Assembly: GCF_000430885.1 (NCBI RefSeq)
Contig: NZ_AUMW01000001.1
Span: 124,001 to 188,000 of the forward strand
From: Desulfotruncus alcoholivorax DSM 16058
Lineage (GTDB): Bacteria; Bacillota; Desulfotomaculia; Desulfotomaculales; Desulfallaceae
DNA length: 64,000 bases
Reading direction: 5' to 3'
Below the pieces are notes generated by a model that did not search any database, was not told the origin of the DNA, and was given only the letters and a program-made list of their open reading frames with translations. Of the stretch, positions 8,105 through 18,231 are shown one piece after another. Position 1 is the stretch's first letter; every line of letters begins with the position of its first letter. The position numbers and the translations under genes are program-made.

Positions 8105-9586
8105 TTATATAATAATGCAGATCAGACCGCCACTACCATCATTAACGATTCGCTGAACAGTTTCCTGTAGTTTAACCTGGGCGTTATCTGGCATTCTTTG
8201 CAGTTTATTTTGGATTCCTTCACGCACAAGGTCGCTGACTGATTTGCCGAATATTTCGGATTCCCAAATCTTCCGCGGGTTTTCTTCAAATTCGTTGAGC
8301 ATATAACGAACGAGTTCTTCACATTGCTTTTCCGTGCCGATGATGGGGGTAATTTCAGTATGAATATTGGCCTTAATCATGTGCACTGTTGGAGCGCTGG
8401 CTTTAAGCTTAACACCGAAACGGCTACCCTGCCGGATCAACTCGGGCTCTTCCAACTGCATATCTTCAATGGAAGGATTAACAACCCCATAGCCGCTTTC
8501 ATGCAGTTCCATAATTGCCGGGGCAAATTTATCATATTCACGCTTGGCCACGGCAAATTCCTTAAATAACCGGAACAAGTGGTGATCCCCTTCCAACTCG
8601 ATCCCGGCTTCCTCTGACAAGACCTTGTAAAAAAGCTCCGGGTTCGAATTGATTTCAATGGCGGCGGTACCAGTGCCCAGATCCATGCTGCGTAAATCTA
8701 CCTTCCGCACCATATCATACTGGCTTAATTTTTCCACTGCGCCGTCAATATCCCGCAGCCGTCTTACCTGCTGCACAGTCTCTTGAACAGCGGAGTCGAA
8801 TTTTTCTCTCAGCCAGTGTTTTTGATCTAATTCTTCCACCCAAAGCGGCAAGGTAATTGATACTTCATTAACCGGAAACTCAAAGAGCGCTTTCTCCATA
8901 ATTTGCAGTATATCCAGCTGGCTCAATTCGGCACAGTTAACCGGGATTACTGGAACATCGTATTTTTCCGACAGCTCGTCAGCCAGTTGAATTGTTTCCT
9001 CAGCTTCCGGCGTGGTGCTGTTCAATATGACCAAGAACGGTCTGTTTATCTCTTTTAGCTCTTGTACAACCCTTTCTTCGGCAGCAATGAAATTCTCCCT
9101 GGGAATATCGGAAATGGAGCCATCGGTAGTCACCACAATACCAATTGTGGAATGTTCGCTGATAACCTTTCTGGTGCCAACTTCAGCTGCCTCCTCAAAG
9201 GGAATCGGGTCATCGAACCAGGGTGTGGATACCATGCGCGGGTTTCCTTCTTCATCCTCGTAACCCAACGCCCCCTCCACCCTGTACCCGACGCAATCCA
9301 CCAGGCGAACCTTAACCGTTAGGTTCGGGCTGATTTCCACTTCCACCGCCTCATTGGGTACAAATTTGGGCTCAGTGGTCATGATGGTTTTACCGTTTCC
9401 GCTCTGGGGGAGCTCATCCTTGGCCCTTTCCCGCTCGTGCACATTTTCTATATTGGGTAGAACCATTAGCTCCATAAACCGTTTAATAAATGTGGACTTA
9501 CCGGTCCGGACGCCGCCGCTTACACCAAGGTAGATATCCCCTTCGGTGCGTTCCGCGATATCACGGAAAATATCAAACTTTTCCAT
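8105..9586 (-). CDS. spoIVA: Stage IV sporulation protein A (coat basement ATPase)
   Basis: SpoIVA is made in the mother cell and polymerises by ATP hydrolysis into the basement layer that anchors the spore coat. The 493-residue length matches the family. The N-terminus MEKFDIFRDIAERTEGDIYLG and the Walker A GVRTGKST (25-32) are characteristic, as is the DCVGYRVEGALGYEDEEG segment. It ends in the hydrophobic GGLICIII tail typical of the family. ATG 9586 has GGAGGG at correct spacing. It is monocistronic, with its own terminator. A mother-cell sigma-E promoter is expected, but I could not identify one with confidence. Confidence 0.97.
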   Translation of the reverse strand: MEKFDIFRDIAERTEGDIYLGVSGGVRTGKSTFIKRFMELMVLPNIENVHERERAKDELPQSGNGKTIMTTEPKFVPNEAVEVEISPNLTVKVRLVDCVGYRVEGALGYEDEEGNPRMVSTPWFDDPIPFEEAAEVGTRKVISEHSTIGIVVTTDGSISDIPRENFIAAEERVVQELKEINRPFLVILNSTTPEAEETIQLADELSEKYDVPVIPVNCAELSQLDILQIMEKALFEFPVNEVSITLPLWVEELDQKHWLREKFDSAVQETVQQVRRLRDIDGAVEKLSQYDMVRKVDLRSMDLGTGTAAIEINSNPELFYKVLSEEAGIELEGDHHLFRLFKEFAVAKREYDKFAPAIMELHESGYGVVNPSIEDMQLEEPELIRQGSRFGVKLKASAPTVHMIKANIHTEITPIIGTEKQCEELVRYMLNEFEENPRKIWESEIFGKSVSDLVREGIQNKLQRMPDNAQVKLQETVQRIVNDGSGGLICIII

Positions 9587-9899
9587 GAACGCACTCCCTC
9601 CTTTAAAAAAATTTAAAAAGTTTTATATAAAAGTTAGCGCATTCTTTAGCATCCCCCCCACCGGCAGGAAAGGCGTTTAAACCTTCAACTCGTTGAGCCC
9701 GGCCCACGAGAATTTTTTTCCAATTGCATACAATAACAATATATATATATGAAATTAGAACTTGTTTATTACAACTAAAAGGTTAAATTTTTTATTTGTT
9801 ACCATTAGGAGGGAAAAAAAATTAAGTGTCGAATACTTGGTTGAGTAGTTGTTTAACTGGTGAAGAGTTAGAAAATTGTGAAAATGGAAGGAGCAACGC
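9587..9899. other. Divergent intergenic region between spoIVA and the NlpC/P60 gene
   Basis: 313 nt with no gene. It must hold both promoters. On the + strand TTGCAT at 9724-9729 followed 16 bp later by TATATG is a possible but weak sigma-A promoter, about 150 nt before the hydrolase start. A CTCGT/ACGAG hairpin followed by seven T lies near 9690-9718 with no obvious gene to terminate. No repeat family is present here. Confidence 0.5.
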
Positions 9900-10424
9900 A
9901 TGCGTAGATTGCTTACATCTGTTTTGGTCTCTGTATCACTGGTTGTCATTTTTACCAGCCCTCCGGGAAAAAACGCACTGGCTACACCGGCTCCCAAGCC
10001 CGCCCCGGCAGCTGCCAAAGCCGCAAATCCCGTATCCCGCTCTGAAAATAGCGATGCCCGCCTGGTTGTTAATACTGCATATGACCTGCTGGGCAGCAAT
10101 TATGTTTATGGCTCCGCCGGCCCAAGTAATTTCGACTGTTCAGGCTTCACCAGGTATGTCTATAAAAAAATTGGTTATGATTTGCCTCACCTGGCCTCCG
10201 GCCAGTATGACCACGGTGTTAAAGTGAGCCGCAACCAGCTTGCCCCCGGTGATTTACTTTTCTTTAGTTATTACGGCCGGCCGGGCATAGACCATGTGGG
10301 TATCTATGTTGGTAACGGCACGTTCATACATGCATCTTCTTCAAAAAAGAAAGTTGTTGCGACTTCGATGAACGATTCCTATTACGTTGAAAACTATAAA
10401 GGCGCCACAAGGTTAATCAGGTAA
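9900..10424 (+). CDS. NlpC/P60 family cell-wall peptidase
   Basis: The only + strand gene in the window. The 174 residues comprise a signal peptide (about 1-28), an Ala/Pro-rich linker, and a C40 peptidase domain with catalytic Cys80 (FDCSGF), His132 (DHVGIY) and a third polar position at His144 (FIHA). This family cleaves gamma-D-Glu to diaminopimelate bonds in wall peptides. There is no binding domain such as LysM or SH3. GGAAGGAG lies 6 nt upstream of ATG 9900, and a terminator follows. Its neighbour spoIVA suggests a possible sporulation link, but nothing in the sequence proves it. Confidence 0.93.
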   Translation: MRRLLTSVLVSVSLVVIFTSPPGKNALATPAPKPAPAAAKAANPVSRSENSDARLVVNTAYDLLGSNYVYGSAGPSNFDCSGFTRYVYKKIGYDLPHLASGQYDHGVKVSRNQLAPGDLLFFSYYGRPGIDHVGIYVGNGTFIHASSSKKKVVATSMNDSYYVENYKGATRLIR

Positions 10425-10441
10425 CGGCAACCTTAATAAAG

Positions 10442-10465
10442 CCCTGCCATTTAAACAGGGTTTTT
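10442..10465 (+). terminator. Terminator of the NlpC/P60 gene
   Basis: CCCTG and CAGGG with a 9-nt loop, followed by TTTTT. It overlaps the last codons of the convergent gpsA gene. Confidence 0.75.
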
Positions 10466-11521
10466 GTCGTCCTTTTCTATCCACCATTTAATCTTGGCCA
10501 GGGCCACTTCCTCAACTTCATGCGTTTTATCCCTGTTCATCAGGCTTACAACCGCCGCCCCCGGGCTCTTACCCTCGAATAATACCTGGTACATTTGCTC
10601 GGTAATGGGCATCTCCACACCCCAGGTCCTAGCCAGCCCGCGGGTCGCGCGGGTAGTCCGCACCCCTTCCACCACCATGTTCACACCCGCTAAAGCTTGC
10701 TCCAGAGATTTGCCCTTACCTATTTCAATACCGGCCCGGCGGTTACGGCTGTGTTTGCTGGTGCAGGTTACAATTAAATCCCCCAATCCTGCCAGCCCGG
10801 CAAAGGTCAAAGGATTGGCATGCATGGCCATACCCAGCCTTGTAATCTCAGCCAACCCCCTGGTCATTAAGGCAGCTTTGGTATTATCACTGCCGATGAG
10901 ACCGTCAACAATACCGGTACCCAGTGCGATGATATTTTTAAGGGCACCCCCGAGCTCAACCCCGATAATGTCCGGATTAGTGTAAACTCGAAAGGTATCA
11001 GTCATAAACAAATCCTGCACCCGGGCCGCCGATTCGTTTGAAACCGCTGCAATTACCACAGCGGTAGGCATTTTAAGGGCTACTTCTTCAGCATGGCTGG
11101 GCCCGGATAAAACCGTATAGTTTTTAGCCCTGACAGTACCGGCTACTTCAATAAATACCTCCGACATCCTCTGCAGGCTGTTTTCTTCAATGCCTTTGGC
11201 AGTATTGATCACCAGGGCGTTTTCAGCAATATACGGCAAGGCGTCAGCCAGGACTTGCCTGAAACTATGGGAAGGAACACTAAATACAACGTATTCAACT
11301 GCTGACAGAATACGTTCGAGATTGCTGGTAACTAGAATATTTTCCGCCAGCCTGACACCGGGCAGGTACCTGCTGTTTTCCCTGCTGGCGTTCAGCTGTT
11401 CCACCTGATCGGGCCTTCTGGACCACAATCCGATCTGATACCCTTTTCCGGCAAGGTGCGCCGCCAGGGCTGTCCCCCAGCTTCCCGCCCCTAACACGGC
11501 AACTTTACCATTTCCAGCCAT
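10451..11521 (-). CDS. gpsA: Glycerol-3-phosphate dehydrogenase [NAD(P)+]
   Basis: Supplies sn-glycerol-3-phosphate for phospholipid synthesis from dihydroxyacetone phosphate. The 356-residue protein has the Rossmann [10 protein letters not shown] motif at 11-20, the [10 protein letters not shown] active-site segment, and the C-terminal [20 protein letters not shown] signature. ATG 11521 shares a base with the plsY stop, so the two are probably translationally coupled. The ribosome site is weak. The enzyme's product is the substrate of PlsY just upstream, which gives a functional pair. Confidence 0.96.
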   Translation of the reverse strand: MAGNGKVAVLGAGSWGTALAAHLAGKGYQIGLWSRRPDQVEQLNASRENSRYLPGVRLAENILVTSNLERILSAVEYVVFSVPSHSFRQVLADALPYIAENALVINTAKGIEENSLQRMSEVFIEVAGTVRAKNYTVLSGPSHAEEVALKMPTAVVIAAVSNESAARVQDLFMTDTFRVYTNPDIIGVELGGALKNIIALGTGIVDGLIGSDNTKAALMTRGLAEITRLGMAMHANPLTFAGLAGLGDLIVTCTSKHSRNRRAGIEIGKGKSLEQALAGVNMVVEGVRTTRATRGLARTWGVEMPITEQMYQVLFEGKSPGAAVVSLMNRDKTHEVEEVALAKIKWWIEKDDKNPV

Positions 11522-12123
11522 TAAAATTTCCGCCCGCCCTTCCCAACTTTAAATTCCGTTCCCGCAAGTATCCTTTTGATATTGGGTATGTGCTTATACA
11601 CCGCAAATGTTGCCACCACTACGCCAAACAATATATATAAAATATTCATCCTCAATATAATCATTGTCACCGGCACTGATATTGCCGCCATTATTGATCC
11701 CAGGGAAACATACCTGCTGATTCCCACAGTTGTAAGCCAAATTACCAGCGCCACCAGGGTTGTCAGTGGAGAAATCGCCAGTATAACTCCGGCACCGGTA
11801 GCAATAATTTTGCCACCCTTAAACATTAAAAAGATGGGCCAGCTGTGACCGCAAAGGGCAAAAAACGACGCTATCAATTCAGTGCCCGCACCACCCAAAT
11901 GCCGGCCGATTAAAACCGATACCACGCCTTTGCTCATATCCAGCAGCATCACTAAAATGCCGGGCACCGGCCCCAAAGTGCGCCATACGTTTGTTGCCCC
12001 GATATTACCGCTGCCAAACTGCCTGATATCGATTCCTTTGGTATACCTGGCCAGAATAAAACCAAAGGGTATTGAACCAATCAGGTAGCTAGCCACCGCA
12101 GCGTAAACAACATAAGTAATCAT
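11521..12123 (-). CDS. plsY: Acyl-phosphate:glycerol-3-phosphate acyltransferase PlsY
   Basis: Transfers an acyl group from acyl phosphate to glycerol-3-phosphate in the membrane. The 200-residue protein has five hydrophobic spans and the three family motifs: [21 protein letters not shown] and [21 protein letters not shown]. In the last, lysine and glycine residues match the usual GGKG..T motif with isoleucine replacing glycine. ATG 12123 has GGAGGG 7 nt upstream. It sits between der and gpsA. Confidence 0.95.
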   Translation of the reverse strand: MITYVVYAAVASYLIGSIPFGFILARYTKGIDIRQFGSGNIGATNVWRTLGPVPGILVMLLDMSKGVVSVLIGRHLGGAGTELIASFFALCGHSWPIFLMFKGGKIIATGAGVILAISPLTTLVALVIWLTTVGISRYVSLGSIMAAISVPVTMIILRMNILYILFGVVVATFAVYKHIPNIKRILAGTEFKVGKGGRKF

Positions 12124-12138
12124 AACATATCCCTCCGG

Positions 12139-13449
12139 CTATCTCTTGCGCAGGTAAATCTTAATCGGGGTGCCTTCAAATCCGTAAGCCGACCGCAATT
12201 GATTTTCCAGGTAGCGCAGGTAAGAAAAATGCATCAGCTCCGGCTCATTTACAAATAAAAGAAATGTGGGTGGTTTAACACCGGCTTGCGTGCCATAGAA
12301 TATTTTAAGTTTTCTGCCCTTATCCTGTGGTGTTGGGCTGTGCATGGTTGCTTCCTTAATTAAATCATTAAGGTTGCCTGTGGAAATGCGCATGTTTTGC
12401 TGTTCGGCGACATAATCAACAACTTCCAATACCCGGTGTACCCGCTGTCCGGTCAACGCGCTGATAAACATAACCGGAGCATACTGCATGAAAGCAAGTC
12501 CCGAGCGCAGCTCTTCAATGTATTGATTGGAGGTGCGGTCATCTTTTTGCACCAGGTCCCATTTATTGACAACTATTATTGATGCCCTGCCTTTTTCATG
12601 GGCGTATCCGGCAATTTTTTTATCCTGTTCGGTTAATCTTTCAACCGCGTCGATCAGCATCAATACCACGTCACTGCGGTCAATGGCACGCAGTGAGCGA
12701 ATGACACTGTATTTTTCGGTGGCAATGCCGATTTTGCTCCGCCTTCTGATTCCTGCAGTGTCAATGATCAGGTATTGCCTGTCATTTCTTTCAATAAATG
12801 TATCTATGGCATCTCTGGTTGTGCCAGGGATGTCACTGACGATAACACGTTCTTCACCCAGCAAAGAGTTTACCAGCGATGATTTGCCCACATTGGGACG
12901 GCCAATAACGGCTATTTTGGTGATTTCCTGCTCTTCTTCATCATCCTCTGCCGGTGGAAGTTTACGGGCGATATCATCAAGCAATTCTCCGGTATTCATC
13001 CCCTGGGCGGCAGAAACCGGCAGCGGGTCTCCCAGGCCCAATTTATAAAATTCATAAAGCTCGTTGGGCTTATGAAATTCTTCCACTTTATTTGCGACCA
13101 GAATCACCGGCTTGTCGGTGCGGCGCAGTATTGCCGCCACATCATCATCTGTGCCGGTAGGACCTTCCCGGGCGTCCACCAAAAAAAGCACCACATCCGC
13201 CTCGGATATGGCAAGTTCGGCCTGTTTTCTGACGTTGCTGATGATTTGCCCGTCTTCCCGGTAATCCAACCCGCCTGTATCCACCAGGGTAAACTTTCTC
13301 CCGTTCCAGTCGGCGTCTTGATACAGCCTGTCCCTGGTCACGCCGGGGACCCCCTCAACGATAGCAACCCTGTCGCCGACAATCCGGTTGAATAAAGTAG
13401 ATTTACCTACATTAGGTCTTCCAACAATGGCCACTATGGGTCTAGCCAT
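12139..13449 (-). CDS. der: Ribosome-assembly GTPase Der (EngA)
   Basis: A double GTPase needed for 50S subunit assembly. The 436 residues contain two G domains, each with a GRPNVGKS P-loop (residues 8-17 and about 185), DTGG/DTAG switch motifs and NKVE/NKWD guanine-specificity motifs, followed by a KH-like C-terminal domain. The link between the G domains is acidic (EDDEEEQE). The start at 13449 overlaps the preceding DUF512 gene by 8 nt. In many Firmicutes der is followed by gpsA, as here with plsY between. Confidence 0.97.
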   Translation of the reverse strand: MARPIVAIVGRPNVGKSTLFNRIVGDRVAIVEGVPGVTRDRLYQDADWNGRKFTLVDTGGLDYREDGQIISNVRKQAELAISEADVVLFLVDAREGPTGTDDDVAAILRRTDKPVILVANKVEEFHKPNELYEFYKLGLGDPLPVSAAQGMNTGELLDDIARKLPPAEDDEEEQEITKIAVIGRPNVGKSSLVNSLLGEERVIVSDIPGTTRDAIDTFIERNDRQYLIIDTAGIRRRSKIGIATEKYSVIRSLRAIDRSDVVLMLIDAVERLTEQDKKIAGYAHEKGRASIIVVNKWDLVQKDDRTSNQYIEELRSGLAFMQYAPVMFISALTGQRVHRVLEVVDYVAEQQNMRISTGNLNDLIKEATMHSPTPQDKGRKLKIFYGTQAGVKPPTFLLFVNEPELMHFSYLRYLENQLRSAYGFEGTPIKIYLRKR

Positions 13450-14773
13450 TTTTCCACCATCTCTCCACTGTTTTAATGTATTGGACCAAATCTGCCGGAC
13501 CTGTTACCGCAACCACAGCCACTCCCAGGCCGGCTGCCAAATCTGCAACCGTCATATCGTCAAGAAAAACATCGTCATCCCGGCGCAGCATCACTTTTGG
13601 CACAAACAGCACCTCGCCGAGATCCCTGCCGGATAAGCTGCTTTGTAAATCCCGGCCGGTTAACAAACCAGCCACATTAACAGTTTTACCGAAAAATTGG
13701 TTTTCCAGAATATAAAGTTTCAGTTGCACGCCTTTGACCCCGTTTATTGCTTCTATAACCGGCTGCAATACCGGACCGGCAAGTGTTCCGGTTGCCACCG
13801 AACCACGCAGCGGCATTTTTACCTGAACGGGCAGGTTTCGGGCCGCCGCTTCCCATTCATCCATAAACAGGCGTACCAGGCCCACCCCGTTTTCCGTCTG
13901 GGGAAAGCCCCCGTACTGGCCGGCATCCGGTATTAACCGGCCGGAAATTAAGTAAAATTCATCTGAGGCAAAAACAAAAGGGTACTCAATTTGGCTGTTA
14001 AAAGCTTCCTGCCAGCCTCGAACCTGATCTATTACTGTTCTGGCTTCGTCCCGGCTGTACGGGCGAAGTTCGTACAGCCCCTCCCTCCAGGCTGTAAGGC
14101 CAACCGGAACAACCGCCAGTGACCGCACCGCCGGCCACAGCCCACCCAAATCCTTGATGGTCCGGTCCAGCTGCTCGCCGTCATTGATTCCAGGGCATAA
14201 AACCGCCTGGGTATGCATCTTGATACCCTTATCCGCTAAATATGTAAGCTGGCTCATAATTTCACCGGCCCGGGGGTGCATCATCATTTCCCTGCGCAGT
14301 TCGGGGTTGGTGGTATGTACCGAAATATACAGGGGACTCAACCTTAACCGCGCTATTCTTTCCAGCTCCTGCGGGCCGGTATTGGTCAGGGTAATGAAAT
14401 TACCCTGGGCAAAGGACAGGCGATAGTCATCATCTTTGACATACAGGCTGGGGCGCATTTGGCTTGGCATTTGATCTACAAAGCAAAAAATACAATTGTT
14501 GCCGCAACTTCTGGTCTTCCCCCAACCGCCTTCGACAAAGGTGATCCCCAGCGGCTCGTCCAAATCTTTTTCAATATCCAGCAGCCATTGCTCGCCGTTT
14601 TCTTTCTGCAATAATACTTCCAGGTTCTCTTCAGCCGTTAAATAGCGGTAATCCAGTATATCTAAAACTGCCTTGCCGTTAACCTGCAATAAACTGTCAC
14701 CGGGCTCCACTCCCAGTTCACCGGCAATGCTGTCCGGCTCCACATCTTGTACTACCAGCCCGTGGTCCCGCAT
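13442..14773 (-). CDS. DUF512 family protein with PDZ and radical SAM domains
   Basis: About 443 residues. An N-terminal PDZ-like domain (about 5-45, with the [17 protein letters not shown] core) precedes a radical SAM-like domain with Cys90, Cys94 and Cys97 in a CxxxCxxC motif ([14 protein letters not shown]). A DUF512 domain occupies the second half. The substrate is unknown. The family is commonly encoded next to der in clostridia. The start is ATG 14773, 9 nt after GGAGGTG; a TTG further upstream lies at that ribosome site and was rejected. Confidence 0.9.
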   Translation of the reverse strand: MRDHGLVVQDVEPDSIAGELGVEPGDSLLQVNGKAVLDILDYRYLTAEENLEVLLQKENGEQWLLDIEKDLDEPLGITFVEGGWGKTRSCGNNCIFCFVDQMPSQMRPSLYVKDDDYRLSFAQGNFITLTNTGPQELERIARLRLSPLYISVHTTNPELRREMMMHPRAGEIMSQLTYLADKGIKMHTQAVLCPGINDGEQLDRTIKDLGGLWPAVRSLAVVPVGLTAWREGLYELRPYSRDEARTVIDQVRGWQEAFNSQIEYPFVFASDEFYLISGRLIPDAGQYGGFPQTENGVGLVRLFMDEWEAAARNLPVQVKMPLRGSVATGTLAGPVLQPVIEAINGVKGVQLKLYILENQFFGKTVNVAGLLTGRDLQSSLSGRDLGEVLFVPKVMLRRDDDVFLDDMTVADLAAGLGVAVVAVTGPADLVQYIKTVERWWKNG

Positions 14774-14852
14774 CGGGAGCAACACCTCCAATACTCTCGT
14801 TACATTATCCGTCAGCTGGCAGATTTAGTCAAGGCGCAACTGCCTGAGCCCT

Positions 14853-15275
14853 TTAAATACTCTTCTCAGAAGCCGTTTCCAGCAGCTTGCGGTAAACTGA
14901 ATTAACGGCCCGGTGTATCAATTGATGGCCCAACACCCTTAGCCCTGGAAACTTGCTCAGTAGAACACCGGCACCCAATAAAAAGGTCTTTCTGTATTCC
15001 AACTTGACCAGGCGGTAATCATTGATTCGGAACAGGCCCAGAAAACTCTTTACTATTTTGCCGGTCATATCACCGTCACCCCGTGACCACATTGCCAGGC
15101 AGTTACCCAGGTTAAATACGGTTGCGTCTCCTTTACCTATACCACAACGTTTCAAAACACCCAGCAGCTCATGTTTCTCCGGCAGGCGGTCCTTTGGCAG
15201 CAACCCGCTCCTGATGGCGGCAGCAATTACGGAATACGGGAAACCGGTATCGTTATAGAAGATAATTTTGGACAT
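14853..15275 (-). CDS. DUF3189 family protein (paralogue 1)
   Basis: A 140-residue protein of unknown function. It shares with the next gene the opening pattern of a beta strand, an Asn/His-Asp/Tyr-x-Gly turn, a helix (SVIAAAIRSGLLPKDRLP) and the GDATVFNLGN core, so the two are tandem paralogues. The start overlaps the upstream paralogue stop (TAATG). No signal peptide or membrane span is present. DUF3189 proteins occur in spore-forming clostridia. Their location next to spoIIP and YIEGIA suggests, but does not show, a role in sporulation. Confidence 0.8.
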   Translation of the reverse strand: MSKIIFYNDTGFPYSVIAAAIRSGLLPKDRLPEKHELLGVLKRCGIGKGDATVFNLGNCLAMWSRGDGDMTGKIVKSFLGLFRINDYRLVKLEYRKTFLLGAGVLLSKFPGLRVLGHQLIHRAVNSVYRKLLETASEKSI

Positions 15276-15733
15276 TACCGAAGCTCCCTTGCTTTAACGA
15301 AATTAACCAGTTTTAAAATCTGACCATATGCTTTGGCAGTACCCCAGGCAACTAACGGCCTGCCGGAATTGATCCATCTAAACCGCCTTGAGAAGGTTCC
15401 TCCCACTTTCATGCTTAAATTAACCTTGTACATAACATTTACCAGTTTGAATTGGTCCCCTGGTATTGCAAAATGTTCGGCCAGGCTGTTAACTATGTTC
15501 TCTAATAAGTGAGGTTTGCCACGCTGGCCGACAAAACATATTTCATTACCATATTGGTCAATACCCATGATGGTAATATCCCCGTGGTCGTTTTTTTCTT
15601 TTGTATCAAAAAAGGGCACCGCCAATAATTCCTCTGTTTGGGGAGGACGGTCGTCCGGTAATAGCCCCAGGTGAGCTGCTGCCGCTGTTACTGACGAATG
15701 GGTCCCGCCATAACAATGGTAAATGATTTTCAA
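15275..15733 (-). CDS. DUF3189 family protein (paralogue 2)
   Basis: About 152 residues starting at TTG 15733, 8 nt after AGGGGGAT; the reading upstream of it lacks a ribosome site. It has the same fold pattern as its neighbour: KIIYHCYGGTHSS, then AAAAHLGLLPDDRPP, then the GDITIMGIDQYGN core. This copy keeps Cys and His in its first turn (YHCYGGTH), where the neighbour has NDTGFPYS, so the copies have diverged at a possible active site. Function unknown. Confidence 0.8.
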   Translation of the reverse strand: MKIIYHCYGGTHSSVTAAAAHLGLLPDDRPPQTEELLAVPFFDTKEKNDHGDITIMGIDQYGNEICFVGQRGKPHLLENIVNSLAEHFAIPGDQFKLVNVMYKVNLSMKVGGTFSRRFRWINSGRPLVAWGTAKAYGQILKLVNFVKARELR

Positions 15734-15744
15734 AAGTATCCCCC

Positions 15745-15939
15745 TTATTGACTTACAATAAAATAACAACCATTTTCCAGGTCATGAACCATAGCGTCCA
15801 GACACCTGGCCAGGAACCTGGCGGTTTTCTCTTTCTCCGCCTCGTCGGCTGCAATAAATATCGGCACTGCTCCCGTTACCTTGTCTTTATCTGTTGTTAT
15901 AACAGCAAGAATTGTTTTTTTATCTGCATCCTTTCCCAC
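15745..15939 (-). CDS. Small YIEGIA partner ('capping complex subunit')
   Basis: A 64-residue protein with one beta-alpha-beta unit (TILAVITTDKDKVTGAVPIFIAAD, then EKEKTARFLARCLDAMVHDL). Start is GTG 15939 with AAGGAGG 7 nt upstream; an upstream TTG reading has no such site. It directly follows the YIEGIA gene by 28 nt. As I recall, small proteins at this position are annotated as capping-complex subunits for YIEGIA. The name is taken from family annotation, and biochemical function is unknown to me. Confidence 0.7.
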   Translation of the reverse strand: MGKDADKKTILAVITTDKDKVTGAVPIFIAADEAEKEKTARFLARCLDAMVHDLENGCYFIVSQ

Positions 15940-15967
15940 CCCGGCCCCTCCTTCTTTATACCAAGTT

Positions 15968-16858
15968 TCAGTCGGAAGCAATTCGCCCTGCCTGAGTTCT
16001 CAGCGGCTTAATACGCGCGCTTTCGAGCACCGGTGTGCGCTTTACCGCCAGCAGCAGAGACTCCATGTCTTTTTCCATGGGAACAATATATAGCGCAGCG
16101 GCCCCGGTTTCCGGATTTTTTCGCACCAGCGGAGTATATTCGGGAATATCAACATCTTTTCTGCTCCCCAGAACCACAGCTGCGGTATGTGCTATAGCCA
16201 TGCGCTGGCCTAAATCGTGAAGTGTCGCCCTGGCATTGTCGTCCTTGGGTTTAATCATTACCGCCAGGGCATAGGTTTTTATTTTTTCGCGCATCACGGG
16301 CAAACCGACGGACATAATATCTATTCCTTCAATTTCGACCAGTGAGCCCTTAAAGGTAATTTCCGCCGGCACAACCTCACAAATATCTCCAATGGTCTTA
16401 CCTGTCATTAAAGTCACGCTTAGAAAAATGAGGATGGCAGCAATTATGGCGGCGGCCGGAATGCCGCCCAGTACAGCAGCTATACTGGTGGTAAAAGCAG
16501 TGGCCATCGCCAAATAGTTGCGAGCCTCAAAGGTTCTGGCGATTCCTTCAATATAGTCCTGTCCTCTTTTTTCCAATCTGGTTCTCTCGAGGTTTTCCAG
16601 GGTTTCACGTTCAATATTCCTGATGTCTCTGAACTGCTGAGCTGCCAGGGCTAAAAAAGTAAATGCCGTAAAATCCTTTTCCATTAACGCAGGTACTGCC
16701 ACTGCGCCCAAACCTGAAGCAATTGCTCCCAGCGAGAGATGGGAGATATAACCATGCGGGTATCCCGGATACTGGCGGTAATCTATCCTGATTAACAAGA
16801 CCCGGGCCAGTATCCCGGCTATACTTCCGGCCAGTATGATATCCAAATAATCCTTCAA
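15968..16858 (-). CDS. YIEGIA family membrane protein
   Basis: About 296 residues with the diagnostic YIEGIA hexapeptide (in RGQDYIEGIARTF). An N-terminal membrane segment (LDIILAGSIAGILARVLLI) and further spans near 50-75 and 140-175 surround it, and a soluble C-terminal domain follows. The start is uncertain. TTG 16858 is preceded by GGGGTGTG and gives a sensible N-terminus, while a longer reading to 16900 lacks a ribosome site. The family is confined to spore formers and is found beside spoIIP. The role is not established. Confidence 0.8.
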   Translation of the reverse strand: MKDYLDIILAGSIAGILARVLLIRIDYRQYPGYPHGYISHLSLGAIASGLGAVAVPALMEKDFTAFTFLALAAQQFRDIRNIERETLENLERTRLEKRGQDYIEGIARTFEARNYLAMATAFTTSIAAVLGGIPAAAIIAAILIFLSVTLMTGKTIGDICEVVPAEITFKGSLVEIEGIDIMSVGLPVMREKIKTYALAVMIKPKDDNARATLHDLGQRMAIAHTAAVVLGSRKDVDIPEYTPLVRKNPETGAAALYIVPMEKDMESLLLAVKRTPVLESARIKPLRTQAGRIASD

Positions 16859-16962
16859 CCAAACCACACCCCACGGTTTAGCATAAATTAGGCGTATCAC
16901 TCTTTTAAAGGAAATTGATACGCCCTTTGGTTCTTCTTATAAATTAGCTGTTACAGCAAAAA

Positions 16963-18231
16963 CTAATCGTTTTTAACTTTTTCCCTATTCTCCCGGGCGG
17001 CGTTGTTTGCTTCTTCACTATAGTCTGTTTCAACATCTCCCTTGGAAGTAGGGATTTTTTTCTTTAACGGGCCCATAAAACCCGCGAATTCCTTACCCCA
17101 GTATCCGCCTAAACGTTTTTTGACATTTTTCCAACTTCCGGAATTTACCAGCAAAAAAGCAGCGCCACCAATTGCAGTTATACCGATAATCCAGGTCAGG
17201 GTCTTCCACCCGGCCGGTGATTTCGCAGCAGGCCCGTAGTTGCCCGTTGTGGAAGGGGGCCTTCCAACGGTTCCCCCGATACCTAGAAGACCAGGCAATG
17301 CATCGGCAAATAAAGCCGCACCCTTTTGAGCCGCAATACGGGAGTTGGTATGCGTGCCAACCTCTATCAGCGTTGCTGAAGACATCAGATCCTGATTGTA
17401 ATTACCATGTGCGATAAATATTTCTTTTACTATCCCCGGGTGGACTTTATTGGCGTAAGCCATCATCTTTTTTGCAAATTCCATGTTTGACTGCATTTTA
17501 GGGTTTTGCCGGCCAACTACCAAACGTATTTGTGTAACACCTTCGCCTGCTATCTTTTTTTTGTAATAATCCGGGTCCGGAATTCCGTCCCGGTGGACAT
17601 CGATAATAGCAACCGGGTTATTTTTCATCAGCTCTGAAGCGGTGCGCCTGGAACGGTAATAAGCATTTTTATCGCGTGGTTCATGGGGCGTCTTGCTATG
17701 GATTACCTTAGCCCCCCGCTTTTGCAATTCAGCGGTTAAAGCGTCTCCCACTTCAAAAATGCCGCCATGGTAAGGCTTGCTCTCTGTTCCATCCGTAGGG
17801 ACATATGATTCAGCGCTATGAGTGTGGTAAATAGCAATAGGCTTGTTTTTCCAATCAGCCTGCCCTGCAACAGGCACGGCCATATGCTCAAATTGGTCTT
17901 GATAAGCAAGCAGTTCCCGGTCCAAGCCGGTAAATTCAGCCCTGGCATGATAATCTTGCACCTCTTTAATTTTATAACGCCTGCCGCTGCTGGCAATCAA
18001 TTCATCACCTGCAACCACTTGACGGGACATCATGCTTAAAAGTTGGTTATCCCGGTCCATTATTTTATAAACTTTTCCGTCTTCATGCTCGGATTCCATT
18101 ACACTGTTCCAAAGCCCGCTCGGCGACCAGGCCGGGTGTATGGAGCGCGTCAGGGTATAATAAGCCAGCAGAGAAATCCCCACCGCCAGTAATCCTGCCC
18201 CCAACGCAATTCTAATGCGATTTTTATTCAC
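16963..18231 (-). CDS. spoIIP: Stage II sporulation protein P, with extra C-terminal membrane anchor
   Basis: SpoIIP is the amidase/endopeptidase of the SpoIIDMP engulfment complex that thins septal peptidoglycan. The 422 residues begin with a membrane span (about 8-28). The catalytic domain has YHTHSAESY, IDVHRDG and TLIEVGTHTNS motifs that supply the zinc-binding His and Glu residues. Unusually, a second hydrophobic span (LTWIIGITAIGGAAFLLV, about 339-356) is followed by a charged tail of about 65 residues. GTG 18231 overlaps the DUF1614 stop by 4 nt (GTGA) with a GGGGAGG site, so the two are coupled. spoIIM is also in this window, at 56101-56733; no spoIID is seen. Confidence 0.95.
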   Translation of the reverse strand: MNKNRIRIALGAGLLAVGISLLAYYTLTRSIHPAWSPSGLWNSVMESEHEDGKVYKIMDRDNQLLSMMSRQVVAGDELIASSGRRYKIKEVQDYHARAEFTGLDRELLAYQDQFEHMAVPVAGQADWKNKPIAIYHTHSAESYVPTDGTESKPYHGGIFEVGDALTAELQKRGAKVIHSKTPHEPRDKNAYYRSRRTASELMKNNPVAIIDVHRDGIPDPDYYKKKIAGEGVTQIRLVVGRQNPKMQSNMEFAKKMMAYANKVHPGIVKEIFIAHGNYNQDLMSSATLIEVGTHTNSRIAAQKGAALFADALPGLLGIGGTVGRPPSTTGNYGPAAKSPAGWKTLTWIIGITAIGGAAFLLVNSGSWKNVKKRLGGYWGKEFAGFMGPLKKKIPTSKGDVETDYSEEANNAARENREKVKND

